The notes under the pieces: model-generated
Database searches by the model: none
The model's input: only the letters and a program-made list of their open reading frames with translations
Told to the model about the DNA's origin: nothing
Assembly: GCA_039881045.1 (NCBI GenBank)
Contig: JAYWVB010000003.1
Coordinates: 682,001-746,000, forward strand
Direction: 5' to 3'
Origin: Chaetomium olivaceum
Taxonomy: Eukaryota; Ascomycota; Sordariomycetes; Sordariales; Chaetomiaceae
Length of the DNA stretch: 64,000 nt
Part shown: piece by piece, positions 44,422 to 56,761 of the stretch
Numbering within the stretch: the stretch's first letter is position 1
Layout of the letters: each line of letters begins with the position of its first letter
Made by a program: the position numbers and the translations under genes

Positions 44422-45948
44422 ATGGCAACAAACCGCTTGACCTTTCTATACCCACACCTCTGCCGCGCGGGCGGGCGCTTGTCCGAGCCAGCAGCATCGC
44501 ATGCCATCCGCAGCTCTCGTCGCAACCGCTCGATACGGCCGCCATCATGCCAACATGCCGCTCCATTCACGACACCCTCGGCAAGGAGGCGACCTGCTTT
44601 TGCTAAGCGGGCTGGCAAGGGAATAGAGCCTCTTCAAGTCGAGACGCCCGAGCAGCAGCCGAAGAGCGAAGAAGAGACACCGAGAAAGAAGCCGGAAAGG
44701 AAACCGGACGGGACGTCAGAGGAGAAGTCGGAGCGGGGGCCGGAGGGGAAGCCGAAAGGAAAGCTACAAGAGGGGGAGCCTGAGAAGAAGTCAGGAGAAG
44801 GGAAGCCGGAGGGACAAATAAAAGGCCAAGGTTCAGGGAAACAAACACCACAGCCGACGGAGCCACCACCACCTCGCGCATCTCCTACCCCGTCATCCTC
44901 CCCGTCTGCCGAGTCGGGCCAGAAAACGACACCCGCTTCCCAACCGGACCTTCCACAAACAATCGAGCTACCCCCACCAGGCGACATCGACCCTATCACC
45001 CAAGCCAAGAAAGGCAGCCCTATGGACGAGATCCTACACATGGGCCCTCCACCGGACTCCTTACCCCGTCCGCCTCCTACCACCGTCGCCTCCGAACAGC
45101 CCAGCGACTCAACCCCCAGTCCCCCCACCGAAACCGACCCTACCACAAACACCAAACCCCCGCACCTGGTGCCGACCGCCTACATCCACCACTTCGACTC
45201 ATACACGCTAGTCAAGCAGCTGACCACAGGCGGGTACACGCTGCCACAGGCGATCCTGTCGATGAAGGCGATCCGCAAGCTGCTCGCCTCCAACCTGGAC
45301 GTGGCGCAGTCCGGGCTGGTGTCCAAGGCGGACGTGGAGAACGAGACGTACCTGTTCCGGGCCGCGTGCAGCGAGCTGGGCGCCGAGGTGCACAACAACC
45401 GGCGCGTGGCCGACGAGCAGCTGCGCCAGCAGCGCACCCTGCTGCAGCACGAGGTCGACATCCTCGCCCAGCGCCTCAACCAGGAGCTGCTGACCCTGAC
45501 GGATAGCGTCCGGGGCATGTTTAATGATCGCCGCATGGCGGTGAGGGAGGAGCAGAAGTCGCTGGAGAGCAGGGTACGCCCTTTCTTTTCTTCTTTCTTT
45601 CTTTCTTTCTTTCCTTGCTGTTTACTATCTATCCACTGGTACCGAAACGGAGACAGCTAACCGACGTAGATCCAACAAATCAACTACAAGATCAGCGTAA
45701 CCCTCAACAGCGACGCCAAGTCGGACATCGAGGGGCTGCGCTGGGTGCTGATCCGGCGGTCGGTGCTGGGCATCATCTTCATGGCCGTGCTCACGCTGGG
45801 CACGATCCGGTACACGACCTACATCGGCCACCAGCGGCAGAAGGAGGCCGACCAGCAGGCGAAAGAGGCCGAGGAGATCAAGAAGAACAACGGGCGGTCC
45901 GACTTCTCGCCGGGACCGGACGCGGCTGAGATCTTGGCGGCGAACTGA
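44422..45948 (+). CDS. DUF1640 (Fmp32/CCDC90/MCUR1 family) mitochondrial inner-membrane protein
   Basis: Two exons (44422-45573, 45670-45948) give 476 residues. An Arg-rich N-terminus suits a mitochondrial presequence. A long disordered linker rich in Lys, Glu and Pro (about residues 65-250) is followed by the family core. The core begins HHFDSYTLVKQLTTGGYTLPQAILSMKAIRKLL, then the coiled coil with KADVENETYLFRAACSELGAEV, LLQHEVDILAQRLNQEL and IQQINYKISVTLNSDAKSDIEGLRW. A single membrane helix (SVLGIIFMAVLTLGTI) lies near the C-terminus. Family members act at the inner membrane in calcium-uniporter regulation, complex IV or proline metabolism. The intron contains a TTTC microsatellite at about 45583-45613. 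The linker is longer than in typical family members. Confidence 0.85.
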
Positions 45949-46011
45949 TGCTTTGCTGCTGGATGGAAATCAGTACCAGGTTCGTTTCGTTTTTTTTCCT
46001 CGGGGGTTTGT

Positions 46012-49000
46012 TCAACACATACAAAGCGAGCACCATAGACACGGGTTGCATAGCGCCGGAGGGACAGCGGTCACATAGAAAAGCAAGGGCAGACAGAAAC
46101 AAGAAGATATCCACGGCTCATCGCCGCCTCTAATATAAACCCACAACAACCACCACCCATCTATCCACACTACACAACCCCCCCTAACAACAGCCCCAAC
46201 CCCAACCCAAAGCCAAACCTCACCCCCGAAATCCATCTTCAGCGCAATACTCGGCCCCCTCTCCCCTGCTCCGTCACCCTCCCCCCTCCCAGCACCCGCA
46301 CCATCCACCTCCCTCCCGGAACGAATAACCTCCTCCAAAAACCCCTTCTGCCCCTCCCCCATCCCGCCCCCACCCCCCTAAAAGCCACCTGATCCGCCGA
46401 CGCCAGCTCCAGCAACCGACCGCTCGTCTCGCGATACACAGCCGCACCCTCACTCAACGCGCGCGCGAGCAGCGCGGGTAAAACAAGCGCCATGGCGACG
46501 GGCGCGCGGTCGGTCCCCGCCAAAGCGCCGACGTAGCCGCATAGGGCGTGTGCCACGAGCGCGCGTGCTTGTTCCGGGTCTTCGGGGTTGGTGTCGGTGG
46601 TGAAGGCGAGCAGGCGCGGGAGCAGGTGGCGCGCGAGGGATTGGTCGGCGGGGGTGGGCTGGGGCTGCAGGAGGAGGGTGCGCAGACAGGAGGCGGCGAT
46701 TTTGGCGGTCTGTTGATGACAAGGGTGGGTTGGTTAGTTGGGGGGTTTTAGGTTGGGGTGGAAGGTGATTGGGGGGGCTGGGTGGGTGGCACATACCATG
46801 CGGTCCGTCAGACAGTCGAGGAGTTCCTCGAGGAAGCGCGCGACTAGGGGCTCGCTGGCGGGGAGGTGGTTCTTGCCGCCTGTGAAGAGGATCGTGAGCG
46901 CTAGCAGGCAGTTCTTGACACAGGTCAGAGAAGTGGGCGTCTCGCGCTTCTGGGCGTGGAGGTAGATGGATAGGAACCGGCGTAGGCAGCCGAGTAGTTG
47001 GATGTCCGTCTGCGAGTGGTCATCCTCGGAGGCCTGTCTGGAAAGGGACATGCTCGTGATGAACCGCTTCAGGGTTGGCAGGGACTGGGGCACGATCACG
47101 TCCTGGCAGGAAGGGGTGGCGAGGACGGTCGCGAAGATGTGGATGATGCAGGCATACAGATCAGTCTTAATGATCGCGGGGAACACTTCGGCGGCGTCGA
47201 CAAGCGCATTGAGCGCTGTCTTGATGAGGAGGATCGCTTCCTCAGTCATCTGGTGGCGGATCGGTTGCGGGCTCTCGCTCAGATTTGGGATGAGGCCGGA
47301 AAGGACAAGAACGATGATGCGTGTGAGCTCGAAGAGTTGCTCAATATCCTCGGATAGCTCGCCATTGTCGGCTTCCTCCTGTTTCCTAGCTGCTGGGTGT
47401 GATAAGCAAAGATCTCTCGCGATCTCGACGATCACCCCCTGAACGTCAAGTCCTTCCGTGAGAACAAGACGGTCAAGGAGGTCCATCGTCTCGGAAAAGA
47501 TGGCCTCGCGGTAGATTGCCTGGCCAGACACGCTCGGGTGCAGGATCTTCTTCAGCGCGCTGAGTATCGCGAGTGTCTGCTCTTGGGTAGCGAGAGATTC
47601 GCTCTGCCCAGGCTTAGTTGCCAACGCCTCGAAGGCGATGCCGAACAACACAAAGAAGAAGGCCACCGGCTCATCCCGATAGTTGATGCCCAGACCCCGG
47701 GAACCACCGTTGACGTTAGGGCCCGTAACCTCCTTGCCGTCCAGTGCGTCGAACACAAACTCGCTGTCTTGCCCGATGAGACTGGCGATAGCATCCACCA
47801 GCTTCAGCCACGAGTCTTGGTAGAACTTGAGTTGCGTCTCTCTGTTGAGGGCCGCGTACACCGTGTCCAGGCTCCCAGAGAGCGACGGGGGTCCCAATGT
47901 CATGGAAATATCCGGCTCAAAGCGCAGCCGGGCAAACTCGCGGAGAGACTCGAGCCAGAGAGGCGTCAGCGTGCCGATGTGCGGTTTGAGGACGTCGAGC
48001 AAGTATCTCTGCTCCGAGCTCGCAACTTGGAGCTCAGCCCAGGCGCCAAACACGGCCATCTTGACCATGACCCGCGCATTGGAACTCAACCCCTTCAGGT
48101 CACCAATGCCCGCATTCTCATCCTCGGTCTGGAAGTTCTCAAGCGAGCTCACTAGTGTCTTGAGAATCCTGCCCATCCGATCGACATCTCTAACGATGCC
48201 CGTCGCGATGAAGCCAGCGCAGACATTGACCGCCTCCGCAGCCAGCTCAGGGGAGGAGTCGGCGGCAAATGCGGGAGTAAGGGCAGAACTGATCTGAGCC
48301 TGGTATTGCTCGAGGAGCATGGCCTCCTCGAAATCGGGATCTGGTGTCTTGCCAAACATTTTCAGCACAGCACCGATGATCTTAAGACCCCAGATTCTTT
48401 GCTCAACGACGCCCGAGGTCGACGCCGAGAAAGCCATCCGAACGACGTCGGCAATCTTGGCCTGGAGCGCGACTTGCGCCACGGACTCGCCATTCGTAGC
48501 AATGTCCTTGGCAACGAGAATAAAGATGTCATTCAGGCAGTCCATCGCAAAGGTCGTGACCTGCCATCTCAAGGGCTCGACGTCGGGGCCACTCAGGGTG
48601 TCCTTCTCGTCCTTGGTAGCGCCCGGCGCGGCAGCGAAACCAGCAACTTCTTCGTCTTGAAGATCAAGACCGGTGCCCGATTTCTTGGTTTTGGTTGTCT
48701 CCTTCACGATGTCCTTGGGCCGTGTCATCTTGAGGACATGCTGGAAGCGCGCGAGCCAGGCAGCTGTGTTTGCAAGACAGGTATGCCGCATCCAGTTCCG
48801 GAGCGTGTTGTGCATCCCGTCGTGGCTAGGGTCCGAGTCGAGCACCAGCCAGAGCTGGTCTTCGAACCCCTCGTCTGCTGCCTCGATAACGTCGTACGGG
48901 TTCCGCTTCATCAGGTTGTGGAGGCCATCCACGGCAACATCTCGAAGGACCGTGTTCTCGGAGCTGAGATAGCCTTGGAGCGTTTTCACATACTCTTCAA

Positions 49001-52000
49001 ATTTCATGTATCCCGGAGCGTACAGCGAGAGATGCTCTAAGCAGACAAGGCTGGCTCTCCGCACTTCGAGATCCTCCTCCTGCTGAAAGTATCCCACAAG
49101 GGTGAGGATGAGTTCTCTTGACTTGGTCGAGTCCTGCAGGTCGGGACCAAGGACGTTGATCAGCGAGTCCACACAGTGAGCGATCGCTGCGGATGTAGAA
49201 GCTTCAACCTCGAGGTTCATTGAGGCAGGTAAAGCCACTTCGGGGTTGTGTGTTTCGGAGAAGTAAAGGTTGGCCAGCATCCCCAGGGTGGCCGAGACAT
49301 AGTTTGCGAATCCCAACCCAGAGGCGTCCGCTACCCGCGCAACTGCCTCTAGCGCCCAGTAGTGAACAGTAGGATGCGGGTCGTTGCACAGAGACAACAG
49401 GATGTTGAGAATGGCTTTCAAATGATATCCAGCCGCCATGCTGCCAATCTTGGCTTGGATAGTCCCCAGGGCCATCGCACAACCCGCTCTCGCGCTGGGT
49501 TCCCGGTTGACGACGATGGTATCGACAAGATACTTGATCTCCTGGTTTGTGAAGGCATTGCCGCAAACACCACACAACCGAGCAACTGCCTCGTAGGCGA
49601 TGCTGCGAACGTATTGGTCTCTATCCAACACGAAGTCACGAAGCAGTTCCTGGATGAGCTTCTCGACAGCCGAATTGGTCACGTCGCCTGGAGGTGACCT
49701 TGTCTCCTTGACTGCTACGCGCAGGATTGACAGGAGAGCAGTGGCAACGTTGACATTGACGGCAGCTTTCCGTCCAGGGTCTCGTTGCAGTGACCCAGCC
49801 GCAACGAACGTCGTCACTTGCTCCAAGACGCTCTCTTGCACCTTGGGCGGCGTGAGAGGAAAGACAAAGGCGAAGAGTTGGATCGCCATGTTCACGACTT
49901 CGGTCGCCGCGGGATCTGGGAGGCTGGGTCCGTCAGCGCTACCAATGTAGAGGACGGAAGCATCGTGCTCCAGAGTTCCGCAGACGGGGTGACAGCAAAA
50001 GCCTCTCAATTTGTTCTTCCGGGCCTTCTCGGCCAGCGGGTGTGCGGTCCTCGGAGCTTTCGTGCTGTCCTGGGAGCGGCCTGACGTTGAAACCCCGTAC
50101 GATACCCGTCACGCCAAATCCAGAGTTGTCACCTATATCCCAGACAGACTCAAAAGTCGAAGCTGTGTTGGCGATGGAGGCGCTGAGTGAGCTCGGGGTG
50201 TAATTATCCGGGTCCGCGAAGAGAGAAATTGCGAGGGTGAGGAGGTTGGATTGTAGGAGCGCTTCGGTGCCGCCGGCTGGACTGATATTTACCAGTTTTG
50301 TGTAGCACTGAAGAACTCTCCGCTGTACCATGGTCTCCAGGTCTTGAAGTTGCAGTGACGGTGTCAATCTTTCGTTGATATCTTCTGCAGTCTTTTTCGA
50401 GGGCAGCGTCTTCAGAAACGCGGCCGTACTTTGCAGCATCGTCGCAATCCTCTTCGAGACGTCAACGGTCAGGAGCCGACTGTTGAACTCGAGGAACGCC
50501 AGGATTGAACTAAGCGCGCATTCCCGGACGTGTGTCAAGAACGAGGCATTCAAATAGTTTCGGTGGATTGAGCTGTCCTTTGACAGAACCTTTGGCAACG
50601 CATTTTTCCATAGGAGAAGAAGTTGTGAAAGATGGATCTTGACGAAGTTGGGTCCAAGTGACATAAGGCCTCCGATCAGGGTCCAGGCAACCTGAATCTG
50701 TGTGCTCGCCACACGCAACTCGGAGCTGCCGCTGGATTTGAGCAGGTTCGTCGACATTGTCAGCACACGGCTGTTGATATCGACAGAGCCATAGAGCGGC
50801 CGCTGCGGACTTGCACTGAGACCGGCAGCAAGACCATGGGCAAAACCGAGACACCTACGAGGCGAGCCCCGTCCAGTACCAAGCAACCCCAACTCCCTGC
50901 TGAGGCTGTTCATGCACCGAGAGGCAGGGTAGAAGTTGCTGGGGGCAGGCCAGCAGGAATGTTTTCAAACAGGACGATGCGTATACTTGAACGGTGTAAC
51001 TCGGGTGTTGGAGGACTTGAAGGAGACCGTCCCGACAACCTTCGGAAAAACCGTTGGCTGCCGAGCCCAGACTGTTTATCAAAGATGCCAGGGCGCTCAG
51101 CGAAACGACCAGTGTTTGTTTGGTGGGTTCTGGTTTCTCCTTGAGTGCCTGGGGATAATTCTTCACAACGTCGTTGAGGAGAGCCTTGGCCGCACCGGTC
51201 TGGCCCGACTCCCCGAGAATCTTCTTCCCGACGATATCCTGAATGATAATTTCCACCATTCGCCGAGATATCAGCAGGCGGTAGCGGTTGTTGGTGATGG
51301 TATTATGCCCCAAGAGCTCGACTGTCATGTGCTCCACAATCCGTGTGTAGTTATTCTCCACCGTCTTCTCTCCCAGTTTCCGAAGCATGTTGCCGTAACA
51401 GACAGCGATTGCGGCTCTGGATTTGTTCGATGTGGACATCCGAACGTACTGCGTCGACAAGGTCTTGAGCATATCGACTAGTGACAGAGCTAGTACCTGG
51501 GATTTCTTGGTAGGCGCGGGGCTCTCCGGCCGCGGGGGAAGGTCATCGTCATCTTGCAGTGCGCCGACTTGCATAGACTGCCGCTTCACAGCCTTTGACT
51601 TCGTTCTCTTGAGTAAAACCAACGGAGCTTCACCAATGGCAGACTCGGAATAACCTTGAACGAGAGCTTCGGCAAAGCAGTCGGCAGCCGCTGAGCGTAC
51701 GTCGGCCGATGGCGAGTCGAACGTCTTGAACATGGAAGACCGCAGACTGTCGAAGTCGCTTGACGTCTGAAAATAGGGAGTGGACTGTAAAAGCGAGCGC
51801 AGGCAGCGGCAAGCAGCAATAACAACAAGCGACCCCTTGTCGCTCGTGGCGTAGCTCCGTCCCTGTTTCCAAATGTCCCTTGCGATGCTCTCGTCCAAGC
51901 TCCCACCCAACATGGTTGCGATCTTTCCGAAAGCTGTAAACACAGCGGCGCGAAGACCAGCATTGCTGGAGGACGACTTCAAAAGTTTTAGGAGGGCCGC

Positions 52001-52507
52001 ACACGCGAGTTGGTGGAGGTTGATGGCGCTATCGCCCGCAGCGGCATAGACCTCGCCCAAGCACGCAACGGCGGCATGTTTCGTCCGGATCTCGCCTTCA
52101 TTCTTCGACTTCCCGCTAGAGATGATGCCCGACAAATCGTTGACAGTCTCGAACAGCAACTTCCGATCCCCCTTGCCAAATATGTGTGCCAGACATTTTC
52201 CTAACGTGTTCCGTATGACCCTAGTTGGAGGCGGGGCCGAGAGGTTGATGATCTTGAACACCTCCTTCTTGAGGTAGAACTGCTGCGCCGTGCAGTCGTC
52301 GGGGTCGAGGCTAAGTACATGTTTGCTTAGAGCCGAGGCAAAGCTTAATAACAGTAGTTCCTGTTGCTCAGATGGCAACCCTTGAAGCTTGGAAACATCG
52401 AATTCGGGGTTGGGACTCGATGCCGCTGCTGCTGCTGCTGCTGTGGATGTGCGCGGGGCGTCGCCGTTTACGGTACTAGGCTCATCGGTGCCCGCTGTCG
52501 ATGCCAT
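46012..52507 (-). CDS. laa1: Laa1/HEATR5-type giant HEAT-repeat trafficking protein (frame breaks)
   Basis: AP-1 accessory protein acting at the trans-Golgi and endosomes. Almost entirely alpha-helical HEAT repeats over about 2,050 residues, the usual Laa1/HEATR5 length. It starts at 52507 with a poly-Ala run encoded by a CTG/GCA microsatellite (52421-52441). Conserved pieces include FYLKKEVFKIINLSAPPPTRVIRNTLGKCL, AAVFTAFGKIATMLGG, PDPAATEVVNMAIQLFAF and QILGALKKILHPS-like ALKKILHP. One intron (46710-46796) precedes the last exon. Frame breaks occur near 50909 (one base missing after LSV), near 49985, and near 46375-46385 in G-runs before MGEGQKGFLEEVIRSGR. The natural end is probably soon after PSIALKMDFGG (about 46215-46240); the open frame continues to 46012. 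The C-terminus is therefore uncertain. Confidence 0.85.
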
Positions 52508-52942
52508 CGGGGGCTTGTATTGTGGAGGTTATTCGTGTCCGAGTTGTCACTCTCCCTCCCGATGGTAAGAATATGTGAAGTGCCAAAAGGGAAGGAACCT
52601 GGACTGGACTCTTGGGCCCGTGTCAGGGGCGCTCTCCCACAATTGCGTCCCATGTGGTGGAGCTCTGTGCTAGGCCAATGATAAACTGAATGAGGGGCCC
52701 CATGCAGATCCTCAACCCCTGTCCTCCCGCTGCCGTCTCGGCAGGCAGCGCTAAAATCAATTTCAAGATCTGATGGGGAAGGCTTCAACTCCCGCTTCCC
52801 GAACTGCTCCGGTTTGAGACGGAAGCTTGCAATCCCAAGACGGGCCCGGGGAATTCCCGGCCGATATAATCTCTTTACTCTCGTTTGTGCCGTTCGATTC
52901 TAATGGCATAGCTACGACCTGTGCAAAACCCATTCCGACTCA
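52508..52942. promoter_or_regulatory. Divergent promoter region of laa1 and dpc29
   Basis: About 430 bp between two divergent starts. No specific site recognised. Confidence 0.45.
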
Positions 52943-53891
52943 ATGGCGACCGTCTTCCGCCCTCTCGCGCCGTTAACTCGGTCGCCGATACTCTCCTCCT
53001 CTATCTGCGCGCAATGTCGCCGCGGCTTCGTTTCCAGTGCAATCCTCGAGTCCGGCCACAACAAATGGAGCAAGATCCGCCATGACAAGGCGGCCAACGA
53101 CCTGAAAAAGAACGCCACCCGCACACTCTTCGCCAAGAACATCACCCTGTACTCAAAACGTACGCCGCCCTCCTCTGCACCGTCAAGCTCTTAAAAGACT
53201 TACACCACGGCGGGTAGTCTTTGGTCCTGACCCCAACAACAACCCCCAGCTAGCCACCGCCATCAACGCGGCCAAGAAGGCCAGCGTGCCCAAAGACAAG
53301 ATCGAGGGCGCCATTGCTCGCGGGCAGGGCAAGTCGTCCGCTGGCGCGGCCCTCGACTCCATCACATTTGAAGCGATAATGCCGCCATCGATTGCGCTTA
53401 TCGTGGACGTCGAGACGGAGAGTAAACTGCGAGCGTTACAGGATTTGAATCAGATGGTCAAGAAGGCGAAAGGGGCGACAAGCTCGTCCAAGTTCTTCTT
53501 CTCCCGCCTCGGGCGGGTAGTGTTTGAGAAGGACGAGAACGGACTGGACGTGGATCAGATTATGGATGACGCAATCGAGGCCGGGGCAGAAGATCTCGAA
53601 AACGATGCTGACGGGAACATTGTCGTTTGGACCCAGCCGTCGGGGACGATGCAGGTGTGCAAGACAGTGGGATCCAAGTTTGGGCTGAAGATTCTGAGCT
53701 CTGATATCATCTGGGCGGCGAATGAGGATACCAAGGCCAAGCTGGATGCGTCGGATGAGCTGAGGAGCTTCACTGAGTTGCTCGAAGCGCTGCGAGAGTA
53801 CCCTGAGGTACAGGCAGTGTATTCGAATGTGTCAAAGGGCTCTATGAGCGATGAGGAATGGGCGAGGATAGAGGAGAACCTGGACACGTAA
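52943..53891 (+). CDS. dpc29: TACO1/YebC-family mitochondrial translation factor
   Basis: Mitochondrial member of the TACO1/YebC family, which in mammals aids translation of COX1 and in yeast (Dpc29) acts at initiation of mitochondrial messages. Exons 52943-53159 and 53218-53891 give 296 residues in a clean frame. A presequence-like N-terminus (MATVFRPLAPLTRSP) precedes the family core: SGHNKWSKIRHDKAANDLKKN, LATAINAAKKASVPKDKIEGAIARGQG, and the domain II/III segments IALIVDVETESKLRALQDLNQMVKKAKG and VVFEKDENGLDVD. The acidic C-terminal domain ends EEWARIEENLDT. No frame break. It is convergent with pet100, another cytochrome-oxidase-related gene. Confidence 0.94.
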
Positions 53892-54189
53892 CGAGAGGCT
53901 GGCCGGATGCACAGTTCCGGAACAGTTGATAGACATAAACAGACCCCAAGAGATGTATATGTAGTGTACAGTCGTAGCACATGCCGCGCCAGCCGTAGCC
54001 GGGCTTTCGAGAGACGAGATGGTTCGGCCAAAGATTCCGCAAACGCCGTATTTTCCCAAACCCTGAATTCAATATCCCTCGCCAGTCTCTCACCACCCCG
54101 CCAATCATACACCCATCACCCACCCTCCCCCGCTCGCTAGTAGATCAACCCCTCCACCCCTTGCTCCCCTCACATGGAGAAGAAGACGT
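53892..54189. other. Convergent intergenic region
   Basis: About 300 bp between the dpc29 and pet100 stops. Nothing seen. Confidence 0.4.
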
Positions 54190-54615
54190 CTACTCCTCCG
54201 ACTGCTGCCCCTGATTCGCATTCGGATTCAGCGCAGCAGCCCTTGCCTCGGCCGCCAGGCGCTGGTCCCTCAGATACAGCCTGCGGGCGCGCAGGCGCTC
54301 GAGCTCGGCATGGATCTCGTCGCGCTCGAGCGGCAGCTTGTTGGCGTTCTCGGGCTTGGGCCAGAAGTCCGGGACGGCGAAGCGGCTGTCGAGGTTGGTG
54401 CCGAAGTAGTACATGATCCCGATGGGGAACATGACGTACATGCCGAACTATGGTAGGTAGGGAGGTCCGCCGGGTTAGTGGTTAGTTCGGGTCCTGGGAA
54501 GCGGGGGGTTGGAGGGGCTGGCTTGGTGAGGAATGCGATGGGGTAAGGGGGCGGCATTGGGGTGGATAGGCAAGAGAGGCCTTACCTTGAAGACTTCAAG
54601 GTTGAGCCCACCCAT
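54190..54615 (-). CDS. pet100: Cytochrome c oxidase assembly factor Pet100
   Basis: Small inner-membrane factor needed for complex IV assembly. Exon 1 (54586-54615) encodes MGGLNLEVFK, and exon 2 (54190-54447) begins FGMYVMFPIGIMYYFGTNLD, the membrane anchor and hallmark motif of the family. RFAVPDFWPKPENANKLP follows, then a charged helical tail. Total 95 residues, as usual for Pet100. The intron has a GTAAGG donor and a CATAG acceptor, and phase 0 is conserved on both sides. No frame break. Confidence 0.93.
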
Positions 54616-55093
54616 GTTGGATTATCGTGGTGGCTAATCGCGGCGTGCACGGTGGGCGAAGCTTGAGCTTGCGGAGCGGCTCTTGGTCGGAAAACTGGCC
54701 CAGCACCGAAGGTCGTCCCACCCCAAATTTTGGGAGCATTGGAAGGTGGGTCGCCCCCAGCTTGTGCCGAGCAAGCACGGGGGCAACGGGCCACTGCAGG
54801 TTAGCATCCTTGCCACTGCGGGCCAAGTGCCGGCCATCAGGGTGCCCAAAATAGGCCTTAAACATGCTTCAAAAAGATGGTTCATCATGGTGTTGTTGAA
54901 TTGCGCTCAAATCAAAATTCCGCCCATATTAGGTGCTACCTTCCCTTAACCCCAGGGCAGCTTTTTGTTACTCTCCAGATAGCAAGACCTCGCCGCCCAA
55001 TAACTCTCGAAAGGGTATTCCAAACGCCGTCCTCTGCAAAATCTAAATCATCCAGATTTAGGTGCTGCTGATACCGCCACACCTCGCGAAACC
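54616..55093. other. Intergenic between pet100 and smp3
   Basis: About 480 bp, containing the pet100 promoter (minus strand) and the smp3 3' UTR. No gene seen. Confidence 0.4.
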
Positions 55094-56761
55094 TCAACCC
55101 TCTAGCCCCTTGTTGGGAAGATAAGGATCTAACCAGGCCGCAGATAGCGGCGCTATTAGATATGTCCCGTTTTTCTCCTTGAGATACTCATAATTTCTTC
55201 TGTCTGCCGGAGTGTCGCAAGTTGCGAGCTGTCCCAGCTCCTCCAGCAGCGTCTCCCCCTTCATACCCATGACATCTCGTGTGCGCAAGACCTCGTTCTT
55301 CCCGTTCAGGAGCCATATTGGTGGCATGTATGTCTTCCACCAGACTGCTTGGGTCGCGTCCGGCTGCTTGCTCATAAAGACCTGAGCAGGGATAATTCCC
55401 CCTTGGTGATAGACCCCCATTAGGATCCCAAAGATGGCGTTGAAAACGATCCACGACACCACCCACAGGCGCAGAACCTTCTCGCTTTTCGGGAGGCGGA
55501 CAGACGACAAGATCAGGGGGACGGTCGGAAGTAGAAATCTGGCCTCCTGGTGTTGAGATAGCGAGAGCACGACGATGCCCGAAATCGCAGAGTAAAGGCG
55601 CAGGGAGCGTTTAGGCCGCGTGAAAAGGAGAATCATAGCCGGCCCAAGCAACTGCGGCAAATTCACCAGTAGGTGTTGATACCATGGGTGAAGCCCATGT
55701 TTCGCCAGGTTGGCTGGCGAAATGTTGTAAAGGAGGTTGTTAATAGGGGTAAGGACCGGGTTCCACAGTAGGTCGGACCATGAAATCGAGTGGGGTGTGT
55801 AGTACGCGGTATCGAGCGCGATCGCAAGCGCGGTGGTGCAGAGCCCTGCTGTCACGATCGCGACGAAGGATAGCGGACTGCGGTTCGTTAGTTACAGATG
55901 CAGCCTGAAGAGGTCAAGAGTCGCGTACTTTTTCCAGTAGTAAGGTAGGAGCCGAAGCCCGGGTATCAGTAAGAAAGCGGGAAATGTAATCCTGTTGAAG
56001 ACTCCAAAAACGGCGACGATTCCCAGGACCGTCGAGGCAAGAACCGAACCGCGCTGCTGTATCCCATCAGTCAGTCTCGTTCTTGCAGCTTTCACTATTG
56101 GATTCGCCTACCGGGCTGGCGACAGTGCGCTCAATAAGGACCAAACTCCAGGCCACAACCAGAGTTTCGATCGAATTAGAAAAGGTATGGGTCTGGAATG
56201 TCCAGGTAATGTAAGAAGACGCGAAAAAGAAGGGCAACGTGTCTATGTCGCTGGGACTGGATGAGCTCGTGGATCGCCCAGTCCTCCAGCACGAAGCTGA
56301 CGACAAACATCAGCACCCGCAGTGTCCAGAAGACTACGATGGGCGGTATCTCCCCGTCGTTCCCGTTGCCGATCCATAGCCACCTGAGCAGGAGCATAGG
56401 GAGTCCGTAAACGGGCCATAGCGGGAAAACGCTCCGAATCGGGTTGTCGCTCGTAAACTCCCAAGTGTGTCGGACGGGGTAACTGAAGATCTCCCCTGTG
56501 TCCCCTCCAAGTTAGCAGCCTGCTCGCAAGAATGATGTTCGCGCGCGGATGGTGGCGAGAGAGGCACATTTCGGCGCCCAAGCCTGGTTGGTTCCAGGCG
56601 CGCAACCACAGATCGCGTCCCGGCGCCTGTCGCAATCAGATCTGTCACATACCGGCTATGACCTCGGGGCCCTGGAAGTTCTCGTCTGGGTGGAGATAGC
56701 TCGGGGACAGAGCAAACCACAGCCGGACCAAAAGCAGAAAGAGGTAGGTTCGCCGCCACAT
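55094..56761 (-). CDS. smp3: GPI mannosyltransferase 4 (Smp3/PIGZ), two frame breaks
   Basis: Multi-span ER membrane glycosyltransferase (GT22) adding the fourth mannose to the GPI anchor precursor. Exon 1 (56653-56761) carries the catalytic PDE in SYLHPDENFQGPEVIAG. The next exon, beginning just after a CACAG acceptor, encodes EIFSYPVRHTWEFTSDNPIRS and several membrane helices. A GTACGC donor at 55928 and a CTAACGAACCGCAG acceptor lead into the last exon (55094-55877) with LSQHQEARFLLPTVPLILS, the HQE motif. Two one-base breaks are needed: a T5 where T4 fits near 56224-56228 (before ASSYITWTFQTHTFSNSIETL), and another near 56085 (before ARTRLTDGIQQRGSVLAS). The protein continues well on both sides of each. 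Confidence 0.86.

Noticed and set aside
45583..45613. TTTC microsatellite as a regulatory element
   Set aside because: It lies in the polypyrimidine part of an intron and is adequately explained as such.
47538..49040. Several 200+ codon plus-strand frames
   Set aside because: Antisense of the laa1 HEAT repeats.
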